This document shows positions 1-9,317 of a DNA stretch of 64,000 nucleotides, one piece after another. Origin of the DNA: Atriophallophorus winterbourni (Eukaryota; Platyhelminthes; Trematoda; Plagiorchiida; Microphallidae); NCBI GenBank assembly GCA_013407085.1, contig JACCGJ010004943.1, positions 1-64,000 of the forward strand, given 5' to 3'. Position numbers and translations under genes: made by a program. Each line of letters begins with the position of its first letter. Within the stretch, counting starts at the first letter, position 1. Below the pieces are notes generated by a model. That model ran no database searches. It worked only from the letters and a program-made list of their open reading frames with translations, and was not told the origin of the DNA.

Positions 1-43
1 TATAAAAAGACAGTACAAGACAAACAGACAGCGATATACGACA
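1..43 (-). repeat. Start of 3' LTR of the Ty3 remnant, cut by window edge
   Basis: Positions 1-43 match the outer end of the LTR-like block at 1219-1402 almost exactly. On the minus strand this block starts TGTCG directly after a purine-rich tract at 45-58, which is the usual polypurine tract/3' LTR junction. The rest of this LTR lies outside the window. Confidence 0.55.
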
Positions 44-89
44 TTCTCCCCGCCTCGAAAATATCATAACTGTCAGTAGTTTTGGCTTG

Positions 90-964
90 TTAAATTGCAC
101 CGCTTTTCAGCTCATACGGTCGGACGCGTTGTTGTTGACGAATAAGTTCAGTGAGACTCTCGTTAGGTTCTTGATTGCAAGGAGTTTCAGAAGGCTCGTT
201 GTTTGGCGCTTCTAACAGAATATCGACATCGGGAACAATTGAATTATGTTGCTCTCCAATGGGCGCGAGTTGACGAAGCGACACCGACTGTTCTTGACCA
301 TTAAGTAGTCGTACTCTGGCGTAAGTTGGATTGCATTCAATCAGTTCCACCTCTTCTGCTAATGGCTCGTATTTATTACGTCGTAGATTATTGCGCATCA
401 GCACTCGGCTTGTTTCTAGTAGCCAGCGGGGAAGGGATGTGCCAGTCACTGCTCTTCGGTTGTCGAAACATCCTTTCATGTGGCGTAACATTCGTACTGG
501 TACATAACAAAGATCTGATTGAATGAAGGGCGTTTGGTGGTACGGCTTCCCAATGTTTCACTTCAAGATCGTTGGACTTAAGTGATAAAAGTATACTTTT
601 CCACAAAGTAGCATTTAAGCGTTCAACATGGCCATTCGACTGTGGATTGTACGAGGTAGAATGGCTGGTCGCTACACCTTTAGAGTGAAGAAAATCACAA
701 AGTTCGTTCGACATGAATGAAGATCCTCGGTTAGAATGAACATAGCATGGCATTCCGAACATGGAGAACAAATCAGTGAGACATCGAATAACGGTTGTTG
801 ATGTTGTATCCGAGCACGCGTATGCAAAGGGAAACCGTGAAAATTCATCGACGATCGTAAGTAAAAACCGATTACGATTAGCAGACGGCAGAGGTCCCTT
901 GAAATCGATACTCAGGCGCTCGAACGGTTGTGTAGCTTTTGGTCGTGTAAAAATCCCAGAGGTC
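90..964 (-). pseudogene. Ty3-type integrase, broken
   Basis: The integrase core and C-terminal region of a Ty3 Pol protein, which joins retrotransposon cDNA to chromosomal DNA. The upstream part (about 964 down to 450) carries the first catalytic Asp in SIDFKGPL and the Glu in HVERLN. The second catalytic Asp is replaced by Asn (HSNRGSSF), so this copy would be inactive. A frameshift near 450-490 moves the C-terminal part, with the GPY/F-like segment (NPTYARVRLLNG), into another frame that ends at 90. The N-terminal HHCC zinc domain is absent because the upstream side joins LTR-like sequence at 965. Family assignment is from motif recognition. Confidence 0.65.
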
Positions 965-965
965 A

Positions 966-1068
966 TGAGAAGGCAAGGAAGCAAACAAGGTCTTGTTTTC
1001 GCCGAGTCGCATCAGGCCATTTACATCGGGATATGAATTACAGATAAATAAATAGAGTTAAAAGAAAG
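966..1068 (-). repeat. Partial LTR-like direct repeat
   Basis: About 103 bp, almost identical to 1219-1320 at an offset of 253 bp. It lies directly against the integrase fragment, so on the minus strand an LTR end (CTCA) is fused to internal pol sequence. This looks like a deletion or recombination product of the element. Confidence 0.6.
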
Positions 1069-1218
1069 AAACAAAGACTAATTTTAAGGTCAACGATAAT
1101 TAACACATACTTGTCTCGGTTAGGACACGGCGGGCTGGGGTTGCTCATGTCGAGTTTGTGCTGAAGTCAAAGTTAAATTTTTCAAGCCTCCGCACGTTCC
1201 CCTGATAAAAGCTACACA

Positions 1219-1402
1219 TGAGAAGGCAAGGAAGCAAACAAGGTCTTGTTTTCGCCGAGTCGCATCAGGCCATTTACATCGGGATATGAATTACAGATAA
1301 ATAAATAGGGTTAAAAGAAAGAAGAAGAAAGATGCGTTTATATATGGTCACGAGTTTATAGTATAAAAACAGTACAAGACAAACAGACAGCGATATACGA
1401 CA
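1219..1402 (-). repeat. Candidate 5' LTR of the Ty3 remnant
   Basis: About 184 bp that on the minus strand reads TGTCG...CTCA. Its outer 43 bp match the window-edge copy at 1-43 and its inner ~103 bp match 966-1068. I could not see a convincing TGG-type primer binding site next to it, so the inner boundary is tentative. Confidence 0.45.
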
Positions 1403-1404
1403 TT

Positions 1405-3830
1405 ATGTACGGACTTTAGCTAGCACCGGACAGCAGGCAGCCTTGGCTCGCACACATGATAGCCTCGATGTCGATGTGTGCTGTTTGTCGGAAACACGCA
1501 TGCATACCTCTAGCTCAATTACCCGATTGTCTAACCCTTCGAACTTACGCAAGTCACATTACCTACGCCTGTCCACTGATGACGATGCCATAATATCTGG
1601 TCAAGCTGATGTCGGAATCGTCTTGAGTGAGCGAGCTGAGGTCGCACTGTTAGACTGGATCCCAGTCGACAATCGTCTTTGTGCAGTAAGACTACAGGGT
1701 TTGTGCAAAAAGGCCGATTTCGCAATCAATCCCGCAACCTGTTTGTGGTTGCTGCCTATGCACCGACTAATTGTAGCTCTGAACTTGACAAGGATGAGTT
1801 TTATGGAAGATTACAACAACTCATTAGACTTGCATCGAGGAGTGACATCGTTGTCCTAGCTGGATATATGAATGCATGTGTAGGCCGTCTATCTTTAAAC
1901 GAGCATTTCGTGGGTGGAAGGTTTGGTCTCGATTGCCATCGTAATGACAACGGCGAAGTATTGCTTAGCTTGTGCTCAGAGCACGGACACTACATTGCCA
2001 GCACTAACTTCCGTCATTTGAAGCGTCACTGCTCCAACTGGAGATCTCCATCGGCGGCCTTGTTCACGCAAATTTACCATATTACTATCAGCTACTCGTG
2101 GCGAGGGAGTGTGCAAGATTACCGTTCATACTGAGCATCTGTCTAGAGTCCGATCATGCGTTAGTCTGTGCTAAGCTCTCGATGCGTTTTGGTGGGAAAC
2201 ATGAAAATGTTGCAAGGCAGTTGAATGTTGCCAGGCTTAATGATCTCCAGGTTCTCCGAGGGTTTCAGGCCAATTTGAGTTGGCATCTTTCTACAGTTCC
2301 CCAAAATAGTATCGAGGAACAATGGAGTGGGATTTAAACCTCCTTGGAAACAGCCGCGTCGGGTAGTTGTGGGATGACTTCTCGTGTAGCTCAACACTGG
2401 GTTTCTGAGAATTCTCTCCAACTAATGGAATAACGTCGGTTGCTATCTGCTGATAGCATACATAATATGTCACGAAGGCTTATTAAACTTAAACCGGTTG
2501 CTAGTTTGAGAACCGACAGGGAAAGTTGGTATGTATGTATGATGTATGAAAGCACAAGCCTGATCCCGGCAAAGTGCCGTACAGTCAGAGATTGCACGCG
2601 GGCTAAGATACTGTCAGGTTGCCCAGGCCTAGGCAGATATGGGAAAGAAAATAGAAATGGTAGTGAGACTCCTGCCTGGTTCAGCATGCAGCTCACCACC
2701 GATGGCCAATCAATTTTGCACGGTGTTAGCCGCACAGCACATAAGTACTGTACGATTGCACATCCGTGCAGAAAGTTGGTGGAGTTCTAAGGCTACGGAA
2801 ATGGAATCTGCGGCAGCTGTAGGCAGTTTCCGAAAATTGTTCCAACTCATCAGAACTACTGGAAGCGGGCGACCAGGCATCCGTGAGCTGATACGTGAAG
2901 CAGATGGTTTGTCAGTTTTCAACATGCAGAGGCGCATGGGGCGATGGGCAGAACATTTTGAAGCACAGTTTAACTGGCCTTTTGCACCCAATGATTTCAA
3001 GAATACGGAACACTACCCGACGGTCGATTTCTCTCGAGGCTCATGCTCAATCAGAGATTTACAGTGTACTTCGTGGCCTTAAGCGCCATCGGGCATCAGG
3101 TGCTGATGCTCTGCTTCCATCATTTTTCAAAGACGGTGGTTTCGCTTTAGTTCGCGAACTTCAAGCGCTGTTCGCCAATATATGGCCTGAGGAACGCGTT
3201 CCGATCCCTTGGAGAGAAAAAGTAATTGCTCCGATTTTCAAAAAGGGACGGTGCGATTCCTGTGAAAATCATTGGGGTATCAGTCTCATTTCAGTAGCTC
3301 CTAAAATACTGGCGTCCATTCTGCTTCACCGATTGAGTACCAAACGGGAAGAGCAAATTGGGTTTCGTGCCGGTCGACAGTGTATGGATCCAACACACTC
3401 CGTCAATTCCTGGAACAACGCCACGCGTTTCGAAAGCCAACTATCGTTGTATCCCTTGACATTCGATTCGATCGATCGCGAAAGTCTTTGGAACTGTATG
3501 CTAAGACATGAAGTGTCCGAGAACTATGTTTGGATCTTGAAAGCATTATATTGCCAAACATCGGGCAGGGTTCGAGCGTACGCACAATTGTCGACCTCGT
3601 TCAATATCTCCAGCGGGGTGCGACAGGGCTGCCCTATCTCGCCGTTCCTTTTTAATTTCGCGATTGACGATGTCCTGAGAAAAGCTTTAGCTGGTCTGGT
3701 GGGCGCAGGTGTTGAACTTCTGCCGGGTGAGAGCTACCGACCTAGAGTAGGCGGATGACATCGCACTTCGAGGAGATGACCCTCATATAATGCAAGAAGC
3801 CCGGTATTATTAAATATATAACAAAACAAA
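1405..3830 (+). pseudogene. RTE/SR2-like LINE ORF (endonuclease plus RT), decayed
   Basis: A single-ORF LINE of the RTE clade in several frames. The apurinic-like endonuclease starts near 1405 (VRTLAS, then LSETR), shifts frame near 1690 and again near 2100, and keeps the SDH motif (ESDHALV near 2150). The usual GDFN motif reads GYMN, losing the catalytic Asp. About 2525-2650 holds an unrelated short repeat. The RT runs from about 2900 to 3800: FKKG, the region around DSIDRESLW, and the conserved VRQGCPISP. The active-site YADD is damaged: a stop replaces Tyr near 3748 after a frameshift. Clearly dead. The resemblance is to the SR2 group of schistosomes, from memory of the family. Confidence 0.7.
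2525..2650. repeat. Short interspersed repeat, SINE-like, copy 1
   Basis: About 115 bp that recurs at 9160-9275 with roughly 80% similarity. The best shared cores are GATGTATGAAA-like, GGGCTAA and CTGTCAGGTTG followed by CCAGGCCTA. It sits inside the RTE remnant between endonuclease and RT sequence and is not part of that ORF. No RNA polymerase III boxes are evident, so it may be a SINE body or a fragment of a larger element. Confidence 0.5.
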
Positions 3831-3869
3831 AAACAAAAAATCGCATGCAGTGAAACTACAAAAACAAGC

Positions 3870-4165
3870 TGATTTTTGTGCATTTGCTTTAGCATAAGTA
3901 AACGTTGGGTCTTTGCCCAGTAAGGCAATATCATCAGCATAATCCAAGTCCATGACACGCACCTCTGGAAGGAGCTCAACGCGACTAGTAGAGAAACCGA
4001 TAAGAGCACTCCGGGGGACCTCCTCGACGACAAAGTTGAACTAGAACGGGGAGATTGGACAGCCTTGTCTTACACACGTAGTGGTGTTGAATGGCAATGA
4101 AAGGCTATCTTACGAATTGCCCTCCCTATCGAGTGAGCGTATAAGTCCTTAAAGATAGCGACGTA
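3870..4165 (-). pseudogene. RTE/SR2-like RT fragment, antisense
   Basis: A second, inverted RTE fragment. On the minus strand it reads the RT segment around the active site, with an intact YADD codon block at 3930-3941 (DLDYADDIALLGKD). Upstream, in another frame, comes the segment before the active site (VVEEVPRSALIGF). It faces the plus-strand RTE remnant ending near 3830. It is too short to code for anything and frameshifted near 4030. Confidence 0.6.
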
Positions 4166-4220
4166 CTGTAACGGTGTGGAATATGAACCGAATTGAGTTC
4201 AAAAGGAAGTCACATTTGTA

Positions 4221-4242
4221 CAATGGAACAATGGAACAATGG
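4221..4242 (-). repeat. 8-bp tandem tail at the 3' end of LINE A
   Basis: On the minus strand this reads CCATTGTT repeated about 2.75 times. CR1-clade elements characteristically end in short tandem repeats used in target-primed reverse transcription, and this marks the 3' terminus. Confidence 0.7.
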
Positions 4243-4590
4243 TTTATTGCAGTAAAAAAGCGTACAAGCTTAAAATAACCGCAGGATGGTATGGTGTTTA
4301 CTAAAGCAAGCAAAAGTGAAAAATATGAAGCGAGTGTCATAAGAGGATAAAAGAGCAATAGTGTTTGCAGCGTAAAAGCATAGCTTAAAAAAACCACAGG
4401 GTGTTATATACAGTGCGGTGAGAATAAAACAGGGAGTATCATCTAGTACGGGGGCGGGAAGGCCGTATAGCGGGCCACACTCGCTTGAAATTGCGTCTTC
4501 CCGATTTTGCGAGGCGGTAGCAGGGGAAACGGAGGCATCGTGGTTGCGTTAGACCTGTAAACAAGTGAAACAGAAAGTTAAATGTAGTAA

Positions 4591-7398
4591 TCAAGGGATT
4601 TTGTAATGGAGTTCTTGGAGGAAGGAGTCGATTCTGTGTTTAAACACGGTTAAGGAGGGAGCCGATACCACATCCTCTGGTAATTTGTTCCAAAGAGCAC
4701 AAACACGCACAGAGAAAAAGTACTTTCGGCAGTTGATACGGGACTGTTTCAAGCAAAGTCTGTGTGAGTGACCGCGCAAATGCGTTGTCTCGGTGTTGCG
4801 GGAAAATAGGGAAAAGCACGGGTGGGTGGGTGAGGACATGATCTGATATAGATAGATAAGATCACCACGGGTCCGGCGATACTGCACAGAAAACATTTTC
4901 AATATTTCCAATCGTTGAGGATATGGAATGAAGAACAATCCTCTGACAAGTTTCGTCGCACGCCGTTGAGGTGCCTCCAACAACTTTTGGTCTTTGATCA
5001 ACCACGGGCTCCAGGCCTGAATAGCATATTCCAAATGTGGCCGAAGAAACGCTTTCAAAAGAATAGGAAAACATCGTGGCTCAAAGTGATTGAGTGCTCT
5101 GCGCAGGAGACCTAACATACTATTGGCAGTGTAGGCCATTTTTCTACAGGTGGCTGAGACGGATAACCTAGACTCAACAATGATTCCTAAGTCACGTTCA
5201 GCGTTGCTAACCTGGAGCGACTGACTACCAAGATGATAGTGTGGAGTACTGCCAGCGCGAGTAGAAAGGACACGGCATTTCGATACGTTGAAGGGGAGGT
5301 TATTCGTGACTGACCATAAGTGGAGTGTGTTGAGGTCCGCTTGCAGTAGATCCATGTCAGTACGGCTGTAAATCGTTCGCCATATTTTGACATCATCTGC
5401 ATACAGCAAGACAGGGGAATGAAGGGAACGTGTAAGATCGTCCACAAAGATGAGGAAAAGATTCGGTCCTAAAACAGAACCCTGCGGAACGCCACTAGGG
5501 GTGGCAAACGGGGTTGAGAAAGAGCCGTTAACACGCACACGTGCCGATCGTTCATGGAGGTAACTTTTTAACCACGACAAGAGCTTGCCGGAAATTCCCA
5601 GCGAAACAAGCTTCTGCAGAAGTATCCGGTGGTCGACTCTGTCAAAGGCCTTGGAGAAATCCAAATAAATCACATGGACTTCCCGACCTTTATCGACTGC
5701 GGTCGTCCACTGATCGCGAGCAAGCATAAGATTTGTAAGGCACGATCTACGACGGCGGAAGCCATGTTGATTATCGGATAAGAGTTGAAATGTGTCAACG
5801 TGATGCCGTAATGCGTCCACAATAATAGATTCCATTATTTTGGATACCACGGACAATAGGGTGATGGGGCGATAGTTGCTGACATCGGAGCGTGAACCAC
5901 CCTTGTAGATAGGAGAAATGGATCCACACCTCCACTGGACGGGAACACAACCAAGAGAAAAAATATGCTGAAAAAGGTCCGTCAAAGGGTAGCATAAAGA
6001 AGCAGCACATTCGCGCAGAACTCTAGGGTGAAGCGTATCAGGACCAGCAGAACTAGAAGGGCGCAGGGATATGAGCTTGCCGAAAATAGCGGCAGGTGTA
6101 AAAGTGATGTCTGAAAGTTCGAAAAGTGATGGGGTTGAGTTGACAGGTACGGAAAGCGATGTACTGGAGGGCTCAAAAATCGAGGCATAGTAAAGCCGTA
6201 GTGCTTCTGCTGCTTCACTGGCTGTCTGGGTAGGGCCCAACGGTGTTTCTAAAGTTGTAATGCCAGGTTTGACATGACGTAAACGATTGACAAAGCTAAA
6301 GAGCCGTTTTGGGTTATCAGCAAAGGCACAAGAAAGTTTGTACTGGTAGTTCAAACGATCTTCGCGGATGAGAGCCGTGGATTGGTTTCGATACATTCGA
6401 TAGCGTTCCCACTGTTGATAGGAAGGGGAGTGGACATAAATAGTCCATTCTCTATTCCGTTCGCTAATGAATTTTCGAGTGCGGCTACGTAGTGGAGTTC
6501 TCCTGTGCTTCCGCAGCGGAACAGCTTTAGTTACCGTGCATGAAGCTGTTAATTGTAGTAGTCGGGAGGAAAAACTCAACCATGCATCGTCAGCTGATAG
6601 GTCGGTACTGAAATACCAGTCCTGATTCAGAATAAGAGTGTTTAGCTTGTTGTAGTCTGTCCACCTCCGTGTGAACACTGAGCTATCTGCAATCTTGTCA
6701 GCCCAGTAGACTAGCTGGAAATGTAAGAATACATGATCACTGCGCCCAAGCGGTGCACGACGTTCGACATATTCAATCATCAGTTCATCGTCTGTCAAAA
6801 TAAGATCCAGTAAAGATGGCGTATCATTAGAACGGAAACGGGTGGGTTCAGTGGAATGGTTGAACAATGGGTGTGTGTGGAACAGATCTAGTAACTTTGC
6901 ACCGAAATGACCATCTGGATAAGGACGATCGAACAAATTTGGAAGATTAAAGTCCCCCATGATGAGAACATGTGTGTGTGTCTGAAGGAGTACACGATTC
7001 AGGTAACTTAGCAATTGTTCATCGTCTTGGTTAGAATTACTCGGGGGGCGATAAATAACTACAACTATGATTGATTCAAAACTGGAAATTTGTAAAGTGC
7101 AACTTAAAGTATCAGAGGATTGCATGACAGAAGTAAAAAGTTCAGTACAGTGAATAGAGGAATTGACGTAAAGGGCTACGCCACCACCAGGCGATGGTCT
7201 ATCGGATCGAAAAACGTTCATGTTCGGGATATGAATTTCATTGTCAAGATGGCGTTCGTTCAACCAAGTTTCAGTTAGTGCAATAATATCATAAGGACAT
7301 GTGGAAACATGGAACGTTAGTTCATTGAGTTTGCTCAACAGACCTTGAGTGTTTGTATAAGCACATTTTAGGTATTTGCGGTGAATAAGACCAGACAT
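4591..7398 (-). CDS. CR1-like ORF2: endonuclease and reverse transcriptase (LINE A)
   Basis: 935 residues starting with ATG. The protein nicks target DNA and reverse transcribes the element RNA at the nick. The N-terminal endonuclease (about residues 10-235) keeps its catalytic signatures: YTNTQG, TETWLN, GDFNLPN (near residue 150) and GRSDH. The RT (about residues 480-720) has SISPIYKGG, the LDFSKAFDRVDH block with its catalytic Asp, SGVPQGSVLGP and the active site LLYADDVKIW near residue 666. The C-terminal region has the conserved RPHLEYAIQAW and ALWNKLPEDV stretches usual in this clade. The frame is uninterrupted and of normal length. ORF1 lies 29 nt upstream, so translation probably needs reinitiation or an internal start. 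Confidence 0.93.
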   Translation of the reverse strand: MSGLIHRKYLKCAYTNTQGLLSKLNELTFHVSTCPYDIIALTETWLNERHLDNEIHIPNMNVFRSDRPSPGGGVALYVNSSIHCTELFTSVMQSSDTLSCTLQISSFESIIVVVIYRPPSNSNQDDEQLLSYLNRVLLQTHTHVLIMGDFNLPNLFDRPYPDGHFGAKLLDLFHTHPLFNHSTEPTRFRSNDTPSLLDLILTDDELMIEYVERRAPLGRSDHVFLHFQLVYWADKIADSSVFTRRWTDYNKLNTLILNQDWYFSTDLSADDAWLSFSSRLLQLTASCTVTKAVPLRKHRRTPLRSRTRKFISERNREWTIYVHSPSYQQWERYRMYRNQSTALIREDRLNYQYKLSCAFADNPKRLFSFVNRLRHVKPGITTLETPLGPTQTASEAAEALRLYYASIFEPSSTSLSVPVNSTPSLFELSDITFTPAAIFGKLISLRPSSSAGPDTLHPRVLRECAASLCYPLTDLFQHIFSLGCVPVQWRCGSISPIYKGGSRSDVSNYRPITLLSVVSKIMESIIVDALRHHVDTFQLLSDNQHGFRRRRSCLTNLMLARDQWTTAVDKGREVHVIYLDFSKAFDRVDHRILLQKLVSLGISGKLLSWLKSYLHERSARVRVNGSFSTPFATPSGVPQGSVLGPNLFLIFVDDLTRSLHSPVLLYADDVKIWRTIYSRTDMDLLQADLNTLHLWSVTNNLPFNVSKCRVLSTRAGSTPHYHLGSQSLQVSNAERDLGIIVESRLSVSATCRKMAYTANSMLGLLRRALNHFEPRCFPILLKAFLRPHLEYAIQAWSPWLIKDQKLLEAPQRRATKLVRGLFFIPYPQRLEILKMFSVQYRRTRGDLIYLYQIMSSPTHPCFSLFSRNTETTHLRGHSHRLCLKQSRINCRKYFFSVRVCALWNKLPEDVVSAPSLTVFKHRIDSFLQELHYKIP

Positions 7399-7427
7399 TG
7401 CGTTTTGGCCGGCCAGAGTAGGGCCGG

Positions 7428-8822
7428 CTAAATCAAGTTTTTTTGCATAATATCAGAGGAGTTATTCGATGTAAGATCACTTATCTTTGGACTCGAATTT
7501 TCAGATAGGAGAGTAGCCAGCGTAGGGTTGTTGGAGCACATTTCGCTTTGTGTAACAGGATTTTGCGTTGCGCTGTCAGCCGTGATGGTGACTGGAGTTC
7601 GACGAGGTTGGTCTGAAAAAATTCGGACACTCGGTGGTGCTGTTCTACGAGCACAACGCCAGGCATTTAGGACAGTAGGCAGCATCTCAGAGCTCAGGAA
7701 ACAAACTTTCAGCAGTCGCGGCGAATTTCCATTGTAAGTGGTTGGACGAGGGAGTCGGTATAAGGACACTGTTGTGACTGGTTCGCAATTCATATGCTGA
7801 TAAAGAAAACGCCATTGGGCGTGATCGTGTTCTTTACGTTCGGTTTCATTTTCGCTGTCACATTCTGGTACTCCATGAACAATGATGGCTCTAGGAGTGT
7901 CTTGTCGTTGCACATTAGGAGGACGATTTTTTGCGCGTTCTATCCAGGGTATATCGGGATGGATACGAGAGGGCGAAGCTTCGTGTCGCAGATAATGTGC
8001 AGACAATAAAACACTCTCCATCTGATCGTTATTTTCCAAGTCGACGCGCAGCAGACGTGGTTGGTCAGAGTGAGCAGAGGATGGGTGACGTGTGAGTCTC
8101 GTTAGGCATAACGGTTTGATAACCTGGATCTTCATGGAAGTACACAAGCGTTTCCACTGAAGTAGATCATGGGCTTGTTTAGCATTGAACTGGGATTCAG
8201 CAGACTCAACAACGTTGGTGCAAATAACAGAGAAATGTTTCACCGTTGACTTGATTTGTTTTGGCATACGAAGAGGACATGGTTGCTTTTTGGTCGGTGT
8301 AGTAGCAGTGAGAGTTTCTGCAATGGGCTTAGAGGTGGCATTACAAGGGAAGGGGGCAGTTGTTTCTAAATTCGCAGGAGGATTTATTGGAGTGGGTAAA
8401 TTGAGACCTTTTTGAAGCTCAGCAAGCTCCAACAATACGCGGTTAAGTTGAGACTCAACATGACAGAGTCGGTTTTCCAGTATACTACGTGATGCGAGCT
8501 CCGTATTAGTAGTCGGAGTAAAAGAAACATTAGACCCAGGTGCTGGAGATGTGCGCATTGGAGTGGTTTGCGGGGTGTTTGCGAGTGAGTCTGGATGGCG
8601 ACGGAGACCTTCAAAATAAGGGAGACACGATGGGCAAATATACTTCAGTGGTGAAGACGAGGAGGATTGTATTACAGCTACATCGAGGTGCGTTAAACTA
8701 GGAACACAAGAGAGATGCGATTTCATGCAGCAGAGTGAGCAGATCACAATCTTAGATCGGGCGCCGACACGTCGGTGACACATAGGACAAGAAGACAACT
8801 TTGACGGGGTCGAATAACACAT
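7428..8822 (-). CDS. CR1-like ORF1: zinc-finger RNA-binding protein (LINE A)
   Basis: 464 residues from an ATG at 8822. ORF1 proteins of this group bind element RNA and act as nucleic-acid chaperones. Residues about 10-70 form a PHD-like Cys/His cluster (CPMC, CSLCC, H, CPSC). A short heptad-like segment follows near residues 133-160 (LENRLCHVESQLNRVLLEL). Two similar modules of about 100 residues come next: the first starts at VICTNVVES, the second at AIIVHGVPE. Each has a QW(K/R) block, an RL block and a PRLL(R/K)V strand, and each ends in (P/S)RI or VRIF then DIP/DQP. They look RRM-like, but that fold is an inference. The frame is intact. Confidence 0.85.
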   Translation of the reverse strand: MCYSTPSKLSSCPMCHRRVGARSKIVICSLCCMKSHLSCVPSLTHLDVAVIQSSSSSPLKYICPSCLPYFEGLRRHPDSLANTPQTTPMRTSPAPGSNVSFTPTTNTELASRSILENRLCHVESQLNRVLLELAELQKGLNLPTPINPPANLETTAPFPCNATSKPIAETLTATTPTKKQPCPLRMPKQIKSTVKHFSVICTNVVESAESQFNAKQAHDLLQWKRLCTSMKIQVIKPLCLTRLTRHPSSAHSDQPRLLRVDLENNDQMESVLLSAHYLRHEASPSRIHPDIPWIERAKNRPPNVQRQDTPRAIIVHGVPECDSENETERKEHDHAQWRFLYQHMNCEPVTTVSLYRLPRPTTYNGNSPRLLKVCFLSSEMLPTVLNAWRCARRTAPPSVRIFSDQPRRTPVTITADSATQNPVTQSEMCSNNPTLATLLSENSSPKISDLTSNNSSDIMQKNLI

Positions 8823-9159
8823 TCCAGAAAGGAAGCAAAATATTCCAAAGTGGATAGTTTATCGAAAACTAGAAAAGTATCACGTCAGAGAAAAATTCAA
8901 ACCGCGCGCGACCTTGTATAGAATAAGTAGTTCAAGTTCAAGTTCAAGTTGCACAGGGCTGAAGGTGGCTAAAAGCCAATCACGCGCCCAGATTTCCTTC
9001 GACGGTATGCGGTTGAGCACCCGGCACTTCGATATCGAGTATACAGTTCGTACTTTTCACACGTTCTTGCTTCCGAATAACTGGAAAGTAAGGTAGGGTT
9101 TCTCTTCACCAGCACGGTGAGAGGTCAGCTATTCAGGAAACAATGCAATAATATGCGTG
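8823..9159. other. No gene seen; includes a (TTCAAG)n tract
   Basis: The first ~80 bp may be 5' UTR of LINE A. A hexanucleotide tract lies at 8930-8950. The rest (8951-9159) is unique-looking sequence with no coding signal or recognisable repeat. Confidence 0.5.
8930..8950. repeat. TTCAAG hexanucleotide microsatellite
   Basis: Three full plus one partial copy of TTCAAG. It may be the simple-repeat tail of a LINE whose body is not visible here, or an independent microsatellite. Confidence 0.7.
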
Positions 9160-9275
9160 AACAATGTGTGGTGTATGAAATCACTAGCCTAGTTGAGGTA
9201 AAGTGAAACACAGTCATAGACTGCATGTGGGCTAATTTACTGTCAGGTTGTCCAGGCCTAGACAGATATGATAAA
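9160..9275. repeat. Short interspersed repeat, SINE-like, copy 2
   Basis: Same family as 2525-2650, in the same orientation. It shares the TGTATGAAA, GGGCTAA, CTGTCAGGTTG and CCAGGCCTAG cores. It lies just beyond the 3' end of LINE C. Confidence 0.5.
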
Positions 9276-9317
9276 AATGTAAAAATACGTTTTTTTGTTT
9301 TTTTATAAAGTTTTTTA

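Larger units (their letters stand above)
1..1402 (-). mobile_element. Ty3-type LTR retrotransposon remnant, internally deleted
   Basis: A minus-strand Ty3 remnant. The same ~43-bp sequence occurs at 1-43 and near 1360-1402; read on the minus strand both begin TGTCG. The copy at 1-43 is preceded (minus sense) by a purine-rich tract at 45-58, as expected for a polypurine tract and the start of a 3' LTR that runs off the window. The copy ending at 1402 would be the 5' LTR. Between them only integrase is recognisable; protease, RT and RNase H are missing. A second partial LTR-like copy at 966-1068 abuts the integrase fragment. The family is inferred from the integrase. Confidence 0.6.
4221..8900 (-). 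mobile_element. CR1-like (SR1-type) LINE 'A', near full length
   Basis: A two-ORF non-LTR retrotransposon. ORF1 (7428-8822) and ORF2 (4591-7398) are both open and separated by 29 nt. The 3' UTR (4243-4590) ends in a short tandem 8-bp repeat rather than poly(A), as in the CR1 clade. The 5' end is uncertain; about 80 bp upstream of ORF1 may be 5' UTR. A 5'-truncated relative lies at 22211-23938 and closely matches the ORF2 C-terminal half and the 3' UTR. Intact ORFs and a near-identical second copy suggest relatively recent activity. Confidence 0.85.
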
